A DNA stretch of 64,000 nucleotides from Agelas oroides (GCA_949130485.1 OX422184.1:18895824-18959823); one strand, 5' to 3'. Positions 1 through 13,700 are shown, counted from the stretch's first letter. Made by a program: numbers and translations. Notes: a model not told the origin generated them from the sequence alone.

Positions 1-201
1 TCAACTGTACAGTGGTTGCATTTGTACAGCTGCATTGTCTGCATGAATTGTCACAAATATCTAGTAAGGACTGCCTTTAGGCTAGCTACTACATACTATT
101 CACGACAACGTGTTGGCTGAAATGTTTATGATGGTCACTATGAATACGTACTATCCACAATTTTGCCACTTTGGTGGGCATGCACTGACTGCAGATCTTA
201 C

Positions 202-599
202 TGTAGTCAAGAAGTCTATGACTGCATCCAAGGCAGGTGTAAATCCAGGCAGTGTTCCAAACTCAGATTCTAGTACAAGAAGTCGCTCAAGCTGGTCACC
301 TGCAATAAATATAGCCAAATGTAAGTGTATGAAAGAGTTATGGACTAATACCAGAAACATTCAACCCAAAAAGCCCTTACACCTATACAGATAGCATTTC
401 AGAATCTGATATCCTGTAGCTAATAGTTGTGGAAACATACTGAGTTTATTGTTGTTGGGGTTAGTGTGCAGTTTCCTCAAAATTTGTGGAATGGATGGCA
501 TAGCTTGTCGAAGATCTTCCATCTCTGCCTTAGCAACAGATCCTGTGAAGTATGAACCATAGATACATAGCTACATAGCCATATCTATCTATCTATCTA

Positions 600-694
<95 letters not shown>

Positions 695-2740
695 CCACAA
701 TTAATACCTATGTATATGCAGCTTTATGACCGGAAGAAATAAAGTGAGAACTTACCTCGGTCTACAACAACTTCCAGGGAGCCTTTTAACATTGGTTTTC
801 TGGCACTCCTTCTCCCTCGTTTAGCAGTTAATGGCACTGTGTAGCAGCGCAACAGGTCAAGTGCATATGAACCATTGGCAGTAAGTAGATCTTCATTCAG
901 TGGGCCCTCTTGCAGTGTTGTGCGCCTGCCTGAAGACCTCTGCTGAGGCTTTGCCATTTTGACAGTTGTTGAGCCAGAAGAGTGGTAAAGATGTCTGGAA
1001 CGATACTCAATGTCCTCCTCCTTCTCTAGCTGCATCTCCTTTATGCGAGCGCCTGTTGAATACTTCTTTACGTCACCAGTGGAGATGGAGCGATGCATCT
1101 TGACTGAGCTTTCATTGCTAGTAGCCTCGTACCTGCAAGGAAGCAATGAGTAATGATGGCTATGCATGACCATAACTATTCAATGATGGGATCAACATTG
1201 GTCATGAAAGTCTACAGTTGTATATTTATTAGCTATATATACTTGTGCATGCAGTCCCATCTCCCAGTCACCCCAGCACAGTTAATGAGGCCTGGTATTG
1301 CCTGAAATGTGTCCTGTGCAATGGGTGACTTTATATGACATCTACGTCCTTTTTTGGTTTAAATTGTTGATCATTTCCATGCATAATGTGGCAGTGTACC
1401 ACACGCATTCAATTCTTACTGGTAGTGTGCCAGATGAACTGATTGAGGATCTTCTTCTTCCTCCTCTTCCTGGTTCTGGAAGTTTGCCTGGAAGGCAGCA
1501 GCAATGCTCTTCTTGAGGTTCACTCCCTCAGGATGGCTGTCCTTTTCATAGTAAATCTCCACCACACGACCATTTTCTGCTTGCACAAAACAAAACTGAC
1601 CAGAAAAGAGTTTGGTCATCAGAGCCTGCTGTTGCTCTTGACTACGATGATTGCAAGAAAAGAAGAAAAATAAATATATTGCCACTGCTACACTATTGAC
1701 AATTCAGAATTATTTGGTAAGAATGCTTACTCCATGTTCTCTTCACCGAAAGGGAAGTCAAGCGGGACCACATTTTTCACTGACAGACAGTACTCTGTTG
1801 CAGGTGTTTGGTTGAATGTCCCAACTGGATTTAAAGCAGAGACAGTGGTGCGGGTGATAGTTTAGGAGAGAAGAGGATGCATAACACTTGCACAGTAACT
1901 ACACTTGGTGTGTAAATGCACCACAATCAGCTCAATTAAATGCCAAAATCATTTTGGTATTTGATTGTCCTTCAGCACTTTTAATAACGGAAAAGCACAC
2001 AATAAAAACAACAACAACAACAAAAAATTTCCAAAAGGCACACTGATGCAACTGTAACAATAATAATACACACTTTTACAATCATTATTCTGCAGCTGAT
2101 CGTTCAGCATGTGTATGTAGGTGGTGCGCGCGTGGCACCACAGGTCAAAGACCTGAGATACAGTGCAGCTAGAGGTAGGTAGTAACCTGCCTCTTCAATG
2201 GAACTTTCTAGTCTGTCAAGACTCTGCACCAAGCTTCTTTCTGTAGCTGCAGTCTGCGTTTGACACTCATCGTAGTCTAACTCAAATCACCCACACATGG
2301 CTAACGTCACCACAGCCACATACGGCTTCCTCATAATTATTGCCGAAAACATACGTACCACCACTGAACACACGGAGATTAGCTCACCTGAGTTGCAATC
2401 CACTCTGACTATGGCAGACAGTGTGTAGTTCTGAAGTAAGTCTCCCTGAAAGAACTGCTGACTGGCAGTAAATCTGTACGTGCAAACACTGGAGTCCTGA
2501 AAGAAATTAAAGTCAGAGATTAGCTAGCTGCCATGCATGAACAATTCAGCCCAACCAATTCAACAACCCAAGTATTCAGGCTCGGAAGTGGATTAACTTT
2601 ACATTTCTGGTACTTACCTCGCATTGCCCATTTTCTATGTATCCATCTTGTAATGATCCTAACTCCGGCTCCACAGTTGGAAATGCATGGCTCAGTGCCA
2701 CTGTGAACAGAAAAAGTAGGAATAGCTTCTCAAATCCCAT
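202..2740 (-). CDS. Large lipid transfer protein (vitellogenin/apolipophorin-like), copy A, N-terminal exons, partial at left edge
   Basis: Seven minus-strand exons join with consensus GT-AG sites: 2618-2740, 2388-2496, 1731-1824, 1420-1641, 756-1132, 441-542, 202-299. Phases are 0,1,2,2,1,1,0 and all agree. The ATG at 2740 opens a signal peptide (MGFEKLFLLFLFTVALSHA). The beta-rich module that follows has the LLTP/Vitellogenin_N look: CTYRF near the start, an FCFVQAENGRVVEIYY strand, then EGVNLKKSIAAAFQ, which corresponds to the conserved 'NiKkgi' helix of vitellogenins. An acidic EEEEEED run and a basic KRGRRSARK stretch follow. By family knowledge such proteins are secreted and carry lipid between cells or into oocytes. 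The rest of the gene lies left of the window. It is paralogous to the gene at 48511-54712. Which LLTP subfamily it belongs to cannot be told. Confidence 0.85.
582..694. repeat. (TATC)n microsatellite
   Basis: About 113 bp of almost pure TATC tetranucleotide with one early interruption. It lies in the intron between exons 5 and 6 of the copy A LLTP gene; the matching intron of copy B (52395-52529) lacks it. Confidence 0.95.
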
Positions 2741-2790
2741 ACTGATACACATCTTGAGTAGGGTTTGCTGTAGGTCAAAAAGCATGCTCT

Positions 2791-2797
2791 TTTTATA
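2791..2797 (-). promoter_or_regulatory. TATA box of LLTP copy A
   Basis: On the minus strand the sequence reads GGGCTATAAAAAGAGCATGC. TATAAAA lies about 51 bp upstream of the start codon, which leaves a short 5' UTR of some 20-30 nt. The same box, at the same distance, is kept upstream of copy B although surrounding DNA has diverged. This is a canonical RNA polymerase II core promoter, consistent with a strongly expressed secretory gene. Confidence 0.75.
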
Positions 2798-2843
2798 GCC
2801 CATGGTAAACCATAAACATTGCAGTAAACAAATATTTATCAAA

Positions 2844-2945
2844 CCTTGTTGCCCGTAAACATGTCAGTTTCATTACACCTTGTTGCCCGTAAACATGTCA
2901 GTTTCATTACACCTTGTTGCCAGTAAGCATGTCAGTTTCATTACA
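2844..2945. promoter_or_regulatory. Three tandem 34-bp units with GTAAACA (forkhead-like) sites upstream of LLTP copy A
   Basis: Three head-to-tail 34-bp units begin CCTTGTTGCC and end TTTCATTACA. Units 1 and 2 contain CGTAAACATG; in unit 3 the core has drifted to AGTAAGCATG. GTAAACA fits the forkhead consensus RYAAAYA. The array lies about 50-150 bp upstream of the TATA box. Copy B has one unit only (about 54797-54830). A regulatory role is inferred from position and conservation. Confidence 0.55.
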
Positions 2946-2948
2946 CCT

Positions 2949-4432
2949 AGCTGTAAACATGTTGTCATCAGTTTATTGCCTATGTTGCTTCGAATAAGCT
3001 AAAGCCTTCAAGACTGTATCAATCATTAAGTGTGAATTTCATTTTATACAAGAAGGAAATGGCAACGGTAACTAGACATCTAGCATATACAATATAGTCA
3101 AATTGTTAGTACTATTACAGTAATTAGCACACTTTCCTTCTTTTAGGATGCAATTCATTTGCAGATGTAAAGAAAGTAAAAGCATCATATAACTCATATT
3201 TTCTGCTCATAGTTCAAAGTTCAGTTGGCTATCAGTCTCCTCAGCAAAGCAGATTCATCTATTGTCCCAAGTATGAATTCCATTCCAAGAAGGAAATAGC
3301 AAACTCTCTGGTGCATTTATAGGCTATTTGCCTATACACCAGCCTGCTCCTGTTTTCCTTCTTTACACAAAAGATGATAATATCATATATAACTCACAGT
3401 TTTCTGATCAAAGTTAGCTCCTGATCAGTCAGCAAAGAAGATCATCTTCACCCATGGGACCCCATGCAGACACAAAAGATGATAATATCATATATAACTC
3501 ACAGTTTTCTGATCAAAGTTAGCTTCTGATCAGTCAGCAAAGAAGATCATTTTCACCCATGGGACTCCATGCAGACACAAGGTCTGATTTCAGCAAATGA
3601 GCATCACCCAACAACACCAAAGGATATCTGAGTCAGAGTACTGATTAGAGAAAGGTGTGACTCCAGCTAACAGGGTGGCTTGTTTGTAAAGTCATGGCTT
3701 CACTTACTGGTGAAGAGAATTGACCCCTGGCAAGACTGGCCTCACTCAGTGAAGATGATTGACCTGTAGAAACAAAAGCAATGGGTGAATCACAGGAAAT
3801 AAGGGGAAAATGGACACATCACTACCCCCTCCTAAGTGTTCTGAACACACTTTGATTTGAGAGTTCATTATTCATACTTTACTGCCTCCCTACAAACACT
3901 ATTTACCTACATCCAGTTTCCAAGTGTGAATTCTATTCCAAGAAGGAAATGGCAGTCTCTATAGTGCATTCTTAACAATAACTGTAAGACAAATGAGCTT
4001 CATTGCATAGCTAACAATTTGATGCACTACACTCACCTATATTTGCCTACTTCTGTTTCACTGGCCTACTCCTTTTTTGCCTCCTGTATTATATACCTCC
4101 TTTAGAATATTTTCCCCCCTATATACATTAATAGTTTGGGGGGCATCGTCTAGACAAAATGGTGAGACAGAAGCTAAACATGAATAAAGAAAATCGATCC
4201 AACACATAGTTTTAAATTCTGATGTTTCCTTAACAATTACCTGGGTCATCCATTAGTAATGACACTGAGTCTGTGATACAGTGAGTGCATGGCCAATATA
4301 ATATACATCAGTCTAGGTTACTTTATAATTATGACTAGATACTTCTGTAAAGCCAGCAAATATGTTGTGCTAGTTTAAGTTTCAGTAACTAGCTGTAAAC
4401 AAGCTGTCATTTGACACTATATTGCATCATGC
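2949..4432. repeat. Upstream block of LLTP copy A, shared with copy B, with repeated modules
   Basis: This gene-free stretch is homologous to the region upstream of copy B. Two modules recur. One is TAGCTGTAAACA followed by a TCATTTGACA-like string (about 2949 and 4389; also 6716, 54835, 57150 and 57548). The other resembles GTGTGAATTCCATTCC followed by AAGAAGGAAATGGCA (about 3032, 3268 and 3921; also 6771, 54868, 55103 and 57854). The second holds TTCCAAGAA, a perfect TTCN3GAA (STAT-type) palindrome, and CATTCCA (TEAD-type). No coding potential was found. Confidence 0.6.
3367..3576. repeat. Tandem duplication, 2 x 105 bp
   Basis: Two head-to-tail copies (3367-3471 and 3472-3576) differ at only a few bases, so the duplication is recent. 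Each starts ACAAAAGATGATAATATC and ends CCCATGCAGAC, and each contains TGATCA twice. It is absent from the corresponding copy B flank. Confidence 0.9.
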
Positions 4433-4592
4433 ATGCAGTTAGCCTCGTTTGAGCAACTAATCAGGGGTAGTAACTGTACCTCGCCCTGTACACGCCCACG
4501 CATGTTTCTGCTGGTGTTTCTGGAAACAAATCCCTGCCCAACCCTATACCCTACCCTTGTTTCCAGAAACAATTCCCTCCCCGACCCTATAC

Positions 4593-6468
4593 CCTACCCT
4601 TGTTTCCAGAAACAATTAACGGGTCGAGGTAATATGTACGTTCCCAGGCGCGGAGGAGGGGGAGGAGAAAAAGCGCCTGGTACACACTGCTTGCGCATGC
4701 GCGTAATTATAGGGTGGTTTTTGCCTAGAAATGACCTTGAGACATCGACTAGGGCATCTCCGCTCTAAACTACACCACTGTATCGTTGCTTCTGTCTTGT
4801 CACTTGCATTGTTCTGTACTCCCCCTCCCTTGCGTGTTTCGACCAAAGAAGAGGCCAATGGAACAGAGACTGTTTCCAGGGTAATGGCGGAGGTTAATGC
4901 CATTTGTCTGTGGCGATCATGCTACAGTTTTGCTTCTTCAAGGATCGCCTGTCTCCTACCTAAGACGAAGCAACTCAGATGCGGCTTTTCACACTCAAGG
5001 ACTTTGTACTTTATGTTCTGTGTGTGTTAGCTGTTTTGTTTTCTGTTTGTTGTGACTTTCTGTATGCTCCAAGCCGGGCGATTGCAGACAAATGAACTTT
5101 GAATGAACTTTGAATTTGGAAAGGCCACGTGGTAGAATTAGGAGCGTGTACTAATATGACGATAAACGGTTCACGTGAATAGGATAAACCGTCATAAAAA
5201 ATACCACAGCTTTTGTTCTTAGGACGCTATAAACATCGCTGCTACATGCTCTGCCTAGTTTTATACTGTTGAATACAAAGAGAAATGTCTGGTAGGCAGT
5301 GGTAGGAATCGACTTATCGGAAATGGTGGATCATGGTAGCTACGCGTCCTCGGTAAATGCACTCATTGCAGGTAACCTGTTCTTTCTTGAGCTTTTTCTC
5401 GAGGTACCTAGCTACTGTACTGCAGCGCCCGTCTGACTAAGCTGGCTTGCTGGCTGGCCTGCTCCACTCAACTCAAAGACATGGACATCTTCTTAAGTTG
5501 TGAGTTTTTGACGAAGAAGGTGGCAGCTTCTGATTATGTTTGTTTTTCATACCACCTCCGGACCTGCAGATTGTGTTCATCAGACACTGTTGAAACTGAA
5601 TTTCATTTTGTTTTGTTGTGTCCAGCTTTAGATCATTTACGTTCTACCTTTTTCAGTTGTTTATCCGACTTAGATACTTCTTTTACCACCCTTACCCTTA
5701 TTGATAATTAAGTATAAAACTAGAAACCAGCTTTTAAATCTGTAATATCTGTATACTTAACCATTATTTTGTACCTGTTTTCAGTGACTCATAGGCCTAA
5801 TCAGGCCGGGCATATCGCGTGTCACTCTAATAAAATATTTCATTCATTCATTCATACGACAGAGGTGGCAGCTCTAGAGGAAGACAGAAATACCATGACA
5901 AGGTGTCTGTGCTGGTGATTGGTGGTGAGCTGGTGGTGTCTACCCCAAGTGCCCTGGGTGCACGGTTGCAGGTTCTGGGCTACTGTACTGCAGCGTCCGT
6001 CTGACTAAGCTGCCTTGCTGCCCATTCACCTGTTCACATGGACACTGATTATTGGTGGGCTAGCATTGAGGATTGGACAAGACTCTTTCAGGTCAAAGAC
6101 TTGTACTGTACTGTAGTAGCAAAGAGACCCCTAACAAAGACACCTTAGTTGGCTTGTACTGTGTACATCTGTACCCCTGTCTCCCTTTCTCCTCCCTCTC
6201 TGACCAAGAAGTGTAGCCATTGGAGCTGTTCACTATAGCTCCAGGGTAGTGGTCATATTGGAATACCACTCGTCTGAGGTCACAACATCTCAGTCTACTG
6301 CTGCTCTCAAGATGTCCACCTCTCTTTTTCCTGACAAGACAGCGGCAGCATGTGTACTTGTACAACACAATGGATGTTGATTTAATTGTGTTCTTGTGTG
6401 TGTGCATGTGCATGTTACTGCTATGTTCTTTATTCTTTATACCGTTCCCCACTTGGGGTTATTCGATG

Positions 6469-6500
<32 letters not shown>

Positions 6501-6592
6501 ACCAGGCGCTCTTTCTCCTCCCCCTCCTCTGCGCCTGGGAACATACATTACCTCGACCCGTTAATTGTTTCTGGAAACAAGGGTAGGGTATA
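4593..6592. repeat. Inverted pair of a ~90-bp repeat enclosing ~1.8 kb
   Basis: The block 4593-4684 (from ATACCCTACCCTTGTTTCC to CGCCTGGTACA) recurs in reverse complement at about 6501-6592 with few mismatches. The left copy is preceded by two more partial units (ACCCTATACCCTACCC at about 4540 and 4585). The pair may be the inverted ends of a composite element or two independent insertions. The interior holds the LINE tail at 5484-5856 and a duplicated stretch (GCTACTGTACTGCAGCG at about 5411 and 5979). No transposase gene is visible inside. Confidence 0.6.
5484..5856 (+). mobile_element. 3' end of a LINE retrotransposon (zinc-knuckle tail)
   Basis: A 76-residue reading frame ends in a CRLCSSDTVETEFHFVLLCP-like stretch. 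This is the C-x2-C...H...C knuckle found at the C-terminus of many LINE reverse transcriptases. A 3' UTR of about 110 bp follows, with AATAAAATA and a short (ATTC)n tail. The reverse transcriptase core is missing, so this is a severely 5'-truncated, dead copy. Confidence 0.7.
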
Positions 6593-6599
6593 CAATGCT

Positions 6600-9500
6600 G
6601 TAGTCTTCTAGTTGAAACATTAACATCTGATAACAACTTGATGTGTAAATTTTTGTGGTAGAAAAACTACACAACAATGAACAGCCAACCGAGAGAATTC
6701 CTGTCACAGAGTAGCTAGCTGTAAACAAGTGATCATCATTACATTTCCTCAGTACAAAAATTTCCTTTCAAGTGTGAATTCCATTCCAAGAAGGAAATGA
6801 AGACTCTAGTCTATCCATAATCATGACTGTAAGCACTATTACAAATGATTATGAATACACTTAGGTAGACAGAAAGAACGCACTTCGCACACACGTTGAG
6901 CGGTACGTTTTTCGCTTCGCGAACGCACGAACGCTTGGGGCAGAAACTTCAAGATAGATCGTTCTTTCGATCGGGGACCCCTCCCCCCACCTGTCTTGAT
7001 AGACAAAACGTCATTCACGTGATAAATGACCAGGCCTTCCCCTCCGATTTTGCATACTGCAAGCGTCAAAAAGTGGACGGTGGGAAGGCCTGTTTGCCAT
7101 TCAATTTTTTTTGACTATGTATACTCCTAGCCTCGTTCCCACCCATGAGCCTATAGAGGAGACAGAGGCAACACATGAACAAGGCAGAGTCACGAGAGAC
7201 AAATGGAAATAGATCCAGCCTAGACGCATGCATGCACGTCTCTTTCAAAAACAAGTGGTCATACTAAGCTGGATCGACTTAATTCTCACTTCATCCCGCA
7301 TCCTTCAGCTCTGCAAAGTTCTAATGCATTAGCTAGTTGGAGAAGTTTCTTGGCCTGTATGCAATACCATCCAGCATGCAGCAATACACTGGATGTATAT
7401 GATATAGTACATGCCCAAGTGTACAAGTAGCTACCATCGTCCTAAAAGCAGTAGGTAGCTAGTATTTATGCAAGGACTTATATCTAGTGTATTCATAATC
7501 ATGATTATCAATGTTACATACTATTACAAAGGAGCCTCAAGCAAGACATAAGCTAGACATAGAAAGTCACAGCAAGCACTTTTCCTCTTTTGTAAACAGT
7601 AAAAGAAAGTAAACACTTTCATTCTCACCTAGCAGCTGTACAGATCTCAGAATGCAATCTGTGACATGGTTGAAGAGGTTTTCTGACCTAAATGCAATGT
7701 AGTAATTCAGTCTTATCCACATTTTCCCACTATGAAATACGACATTTTGAGTGCTCAATTCTACAACAGTAGCTACTCTTGAAAATACACATTCTGATGT
7801 TTATTTTAATTTGTAGTGCTAGGTTGTGATTTAGCGTCATTTTGCTGATACATATACTTGAAGCCCCATCAAACAATGTATGGTAAACTTCATACTTCAT
7901 ACTACATGACTTGAAATGTAGATCAAAAGTACTTTGAAAATCATACCTGTGGTTCAATTACACAAGGTTTAATCATCTTCATTAAGTTCAAATAATACTG
8001 CTGTTCATTTACTTGAACTTGACAAGTGTGAATCACAACTTTCAAACCAGCATCAAAAAATGTAAATTGAATTCTAAAGAAGAAAATGGTGGCAGCAACT
8101 AGACATTTGTAGCATAAGCTAAGTACTACTACAATTAGTCGCAAACTTTCATTCTCAATATGAATATCTTCAGGTGTGCAAAGCATGATATAACTGGTAC
8201 ATGTCATTTCATTCACCAACTGATTGGTACTACCAAATTCAAGTGCTGGAAATCATGTCAAATTTTTTTTACCAATTCAGTTATCTCTTCAATTCCCCCC
8301 CCCCCCCCCCCCACCTTATATATTTAAATATATATATACACATACATATATATATATGAGAGAAGAAGAGAGCCTGGGATAATATACCACAGCTGGTAGA
8401 CACCATATCTGTACCAGTAGCCTACATGAACCATCCTTCACACTCAAGGAGCTAAGAACACCGACAAAGCATTTTGAGAGACGTTGGTTGGTGTTGTAAA
8501 GAAGCACTGTTGCCATCAAAAGCACTGTGGACACATGGGATGCACTGTAACACAGCAAGCCAGTAGCTAAGTGCACACTTCACTGAAGTGTCAAATTGAC
8601 TTGTAGTTTGGCCGCTGTAAAATCCTGTGTCACCATAGGTCCCATTTATGATGGTAAATGTTTGGCCCTGTATAGTCTCCGTGGATTACCTATCAAGCTT
8701 AGTGCTTTAACTGAAGATACTTCAATGATAACTGCATCAGCTGTGGGGTCAAACTTCAGTAAGTCCTCTCAGACTTGGAAAGAAAGGCTAAAACATTGGA
8801 TAGTCATGTGCACTTTTGTGGCTTTTTCTCAACTATTCTACCATACTTTTTTTCTTTCTTTCCACTGGGGGTGCAACATTTGATTTTTTCCACAGAAAAA
8901 GAGAATAGTAATGTCACATTTTAATATTTTATATTACAAAATAAGTAGGTTTATTGGAGTGCTTGGGTACATCTAGAGCTGAATTGTGGTCAACCATAAG
9001 AGCTAGCTAGAGCCCTGATGGCATATTTTCAGAGGCTGGCAGGTATGCAACTAAAATGTTCAGGATTGTGAGAATTGATTGCTGTGTGGTGGTCTTAGCT
9101 CGATCGGTGGCAGAAGAGCATTGTCAGTGCAGGCCAAGAACCCTTGGCATAACCATACATACATAAGCAACTGCTGGCTGTTCAACTTTTGCTTTATAAA
9201 TTTAAACATATTTTCGTTTAAAAATCAGTATTCTGGAAAGACACAGAACACAAAATAGTTAATATGAGCCGTACATGGATGTCCAATAAAAATTGATAAA
9301 TGTGGGTTATATATGGTTATATGTAAGTTGCATATCAATGGCACAATGGCACTGTCAGTCCAAAAATATTGATAAATGGGGATGTATGGATTAGTAAGTT
9401 ACATGATAACATATCAATGACACAAAGTCAGTCCAAAATTGTTGATGAATTTGGATGCATGGACATTCAACATCTACTCTGCAAATAAAAATCTTTTCAA

Positions 9501-10736
9501 CATGCCTGTAGTTGTACCGAAGTAACATACAAATGTTACAAGGTCAGTTTGTAGTGATATAATTATAATATGGAGCCTGAGGGAGAAAAAGATATGGGTC
9601 ACTTGAGCACAAGTGGACAGGAAACAAACAAGTAATGACTTTAGTTCTCATGCAGTCATTAGAACTCCAATTACATAATTATTATTATTACATAAATGTA
9701 GGGCATTGTGAGTGACTGCATACTACTAACTTACTAACTTTGAAACACTTGTGTTAGCTATGTGGCTACTTGGGTGTATTGCAAAAGTTGCAGGGTGGGT
9801 ACATACAAAATTAGTAGAATTAGCGTTAGGTTTGAACTGTTATGGGTGTGCCTACTGGCTTCTTGGTTAGTTTGGGCTTAGGAGTCATATAATGACAATG
9901 GGATCTATATATTCACTGAAGCAAGAGCTTTTCCTGACATGGCTAGTACATATTCATACTTGTCTCTGATCAGAGACAAATACTGTATGAATATGTACTA
10001 TGAATATGTCCTTCAAACTTCCTTTTAACCACTAGTATTTGACACCATAAGAAATGATAGATCCACCAGGACAAGTACAACAACGAGCACTTAAATACTC
10101 AAAATAGCTGAAAAAATTACCTAACAGTCACAGTCCATCACACAGGGACTAGCATCCTGTTCAAGGCTAACTTCATTACAGTACATAACTACTATGTATG
10201 TACTTGCACCGAGCAACTTGTGGCAGGCTTAGAGATGCATATCTGAATTCTATACCTGGCTTTGGCCATTGTAGCTAATGGTTGAACTCAAATCATCTTG
10301 GCATAATAAGGCAGCTAGCTTTGAGTGTCTAATGACACTATTCCACAATGCCTGCATGCATGGTGGTGTTGTACTGCCTTTAGTGTGGTACTATACAGAC
10401 AATAATTATCATACTTACTGAACTCTGAGGTTAAAAATTCTGTTCTTGTGGTGTGGAAGGTTGACAACTCATTATGTAGTAAAGAGAAAGACATCTCTTA
10501 TCTGGTACCTTCAGTGGTTGTTGAGGTAGGGGTACAACACAGAAAGTCAGGAGTTAGAAAATTTACCACTATAGTTTGTGCTATGCAAAGTTATGGAGAC
10601 TCCATTCATACATTCCAACCAAAAAATGGCCTTGAGTCAGCTACAAAAATCTCTTCCTAATGACCAGTCTGAAGGTGGTATCCATTCAAGCAAATCCTGT
10701 TGATAAAAACCATCAAGGATGCTGTTATTTTTTGCA
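6600..10736. other. Gene-free interval with simple repeats
   Basis: No convincing exon was found on either strand. It holds one more copy of the GTGTGAATTCCATTCC module (about 6771), a truncated TAGCCTCGTTCCCA repeat end (about 7129), an 18-base poly-C run (about 8297) followed by an alternating TA/CA tract (to about 8358), and AT-rich filler. Short frames here lack domains and splice context. Confidence 0.6.
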
Positions 10737-13700
10737 TCATGTGGTACACCAGCAAGCATGCATGCAGGTTATAAGGTGTTGTACAAAAGAGGAAGCTGGG
10801 AGAGAGGTTAAGTACCTATACTATACCACATCTTACCATATTTTTGGTGGATGAATGTGACTGCTTCATCCATCCCAGCAGCCTGTAATCCTTCAACTAG
10901 GCTCTTGTATGTTGGTGAATTGTCATTATTTAGCCAAAACTGAACCATGGCGCTAGTGCAATCCTCGACTAGAGTTGGTGAATGCTGACAATTTGCTTGG
11001 ATTTCGTTTAGTTTGTCAGTTTTAATCTTCAGTTTTGAGCCCAAATTGCGCCAATGTGCACGTGGAATAGATAGATTAGTCAAGTCCCTCAGCTCTGGTA
11101 TCTTTTCTGGAACAGAATCTACTAGGACAAGAGGAGGTAAATACATATAATATCATGTATTAGTAGATTTTTCATGTAAATGCAAGGTTTCCACATTCCC
11201 CATGCTGGACACAAAGCAGTGTAGGAAGGATTTCATAGTAGTAAGGTCATGCATTTCGGCACATACGTAAGCACAGAAGCTAGTGTAAGGGTATGCACCC
11301 CTAGAAAAGCTTTTTGCAATAAAATGCTCTGAAGTCACTTCTGAAACCACTAATGCCATTAAATCTTCCGCTCAGCTTTCACTCTGTATCACTGTCTTGA
11401 TGCACACAAAAACAAAGATCATGGTCCTAGTTTTTGAGAACAGTGACTTTTGCAGTTCCCAAAATCATGTTAGGGAAAACTGAAAATGTTATGGTAGGTA
11501 AGGTGTTTCTTGTGCTGTCAGACTCCAGTGGCATGTGTCTGTATCTTGAAAGGAGTGACAATGTAAGCCTGGGCTCTGACTTGCTAAATTGAAATAAGAC
11601 TAGCTGATATGGAACTTAAAGCAGCAAACACTATAGACCACATGCTCTAGTGCAGTCTTCAGTCAAATTGCGGTCAGGCCTTATGGCATGGAAACCAAAC
11701 TCCTCCAAATGTACAACTCACTCAATGCTAAACTGGCAGAGTTGGAAGTGATGCTGCCAACAGCATTAGACACCACACAGCAGTAGCTCCCAACATCTGA
11801 TGGCTGGACATTTTGTATAGTGAGCATCTCATTGGCAGTTACGAATCTCTCATCACTGGGAAGTGGACTCCCATTCTGCTTCCATGTGTATATGCTTGAT
11901 CCAGCAGCAGTCACAGTGAATGTTACACTGGTACCAGGAATGATATTCAGCTTGTTGTGTGGATGTCTGGTGATCGTGGGAAGATCCACTGAATAGAGTG
12001 AGGAGGAAGAGTGGGGTGGGGAAGGGGTGATGTGTAATGTTGTCTCTTTGGTGGAACAATGTCACATCTTATAGCTAGTTAGGTGGACACAAATCAATTA
12101 CAATAGCGTAACTTTAGGTGGCTCTTTGACTTCTACTAGCACCAAAAGGTCTGTATTGCTGTATTGTAGATAGCACATACAGAAGCCATGCATAGTTGAC
12201 TTGATTTGGGTGGGCCTACTGACAAATTGGATGGCACCCTGGCCAACCCTCGGCTTGCCACTGATCGTACTACAAACTGAAATTGTGGGACACTAGGAAA
12301 AGAATGAGTTTTCAGCTAAAGTGCTGTGTAAACGTGATCTATTCACACACACCCATGAACACATGCAACACAATACAACAGATATACACAAAGACATATA
12401 TACACTTACAGATAATTAACTCTGCAACACTGGATGGCACACTACCCTCAGTATTAGTGACAGTACACATGAAGTTCCCCTCATCCTCTTTCACAACATT
12501 CACCACAGTTAGGGTGGCAGTGTCGGTGCCTCTGTATTTGTCACCATCACTGACAGTCAGATTGTTTCCATTCCTCTGCCACTGGTATGTGTGGTCACTG
12601 TCAGTGGCCTGTACCGTGAATCTGATTGTGAATCTGATATTCTTCCCTGGAACCATCTTCAGTTGACTAGTACCATTAGCAGGGTAGTCAACTGGAAAGA
12701 AATATAACACAATCTAGCAGTAGGTATAGTGATAAATGCTGTGGCATCCAAGCAGCAATTAAATATTCGGAGGAGAGTAATCGAATAACATTCTCTACAA
12801 TGAAAAATGTTTCCCCAAAAACACAAAACATGTTCATGCACATGAGTACTGTCTGTAAATACAAGTACATGTCTTACGTATTTACATTTTTCCTTTATGC
12901 TCTCACTCTCACTTGTATACTTGGTCACTCTACTGTCAATTGATCTCTTGCCACTTTGTCACTTGGTACAGACACCTCATTACTTGGCAGTATGCTTACT
13001 TATTCACAACAGGCTACCTAGCCTGAAGGTGAAATGGGTCTTGCTATAAACACAATTATGAACTGTGAAATGATTATCAATATCATAAACATAATATAGG
13101 TATGAAGAACTTTACTTTCTGAGGATGAGCATGCAATACTTATTTGTATTCTTTGAGGAAAACAATTATGCTTATATACCTAGGTTTATGGTTGATATCA
13201 TTACTACAAAGCAATCCTGTGAACATGCCCCAAAACTGATGCATACAATTAACATAATGGTTACAATTGCCATGGTTGCATAGAAACATTAAAGCACTCA
13301 CCATTATGGTTAACTGTCATTACCAATGTCACCAACTGCCAATAGAGTATGCTGCACTCATTTAGTTTCCTTTGTAGTTTCTGCATAGTGTGAATGTCTT
13401 TCCCATTATCTGTTAGCCTCTGCAGAATTTTGAGGCACTCTGAGGAATCAGAATGCTCAAACTGTTTCATTTGCAGGGTTACCTCTTCACCAGTAGACAC
13501 AGCTTCAAATGAAATTTTTGTTTTGTGCATTAGATCTGCAATAGTTTCCAGAAAGTCACCTCTAGCTGTTTTAACTTCCCCGAAATGTTTCCAAAGTTTA
13601 TCCTTATCAAGACCATAGTAGGGATCAAAAACATTATTAAACAATTCTTTTGAATCAATCAACTGCTCATCTTTTCCACAAGTTAGAGATGTTCCACTTT

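Noticed and set aside
10448-10854. Plus-strand frames next to the death-domain exon
   Set aside because: No domain, biased composition, and they overlap the likely 3' end of the minus-strand gene.
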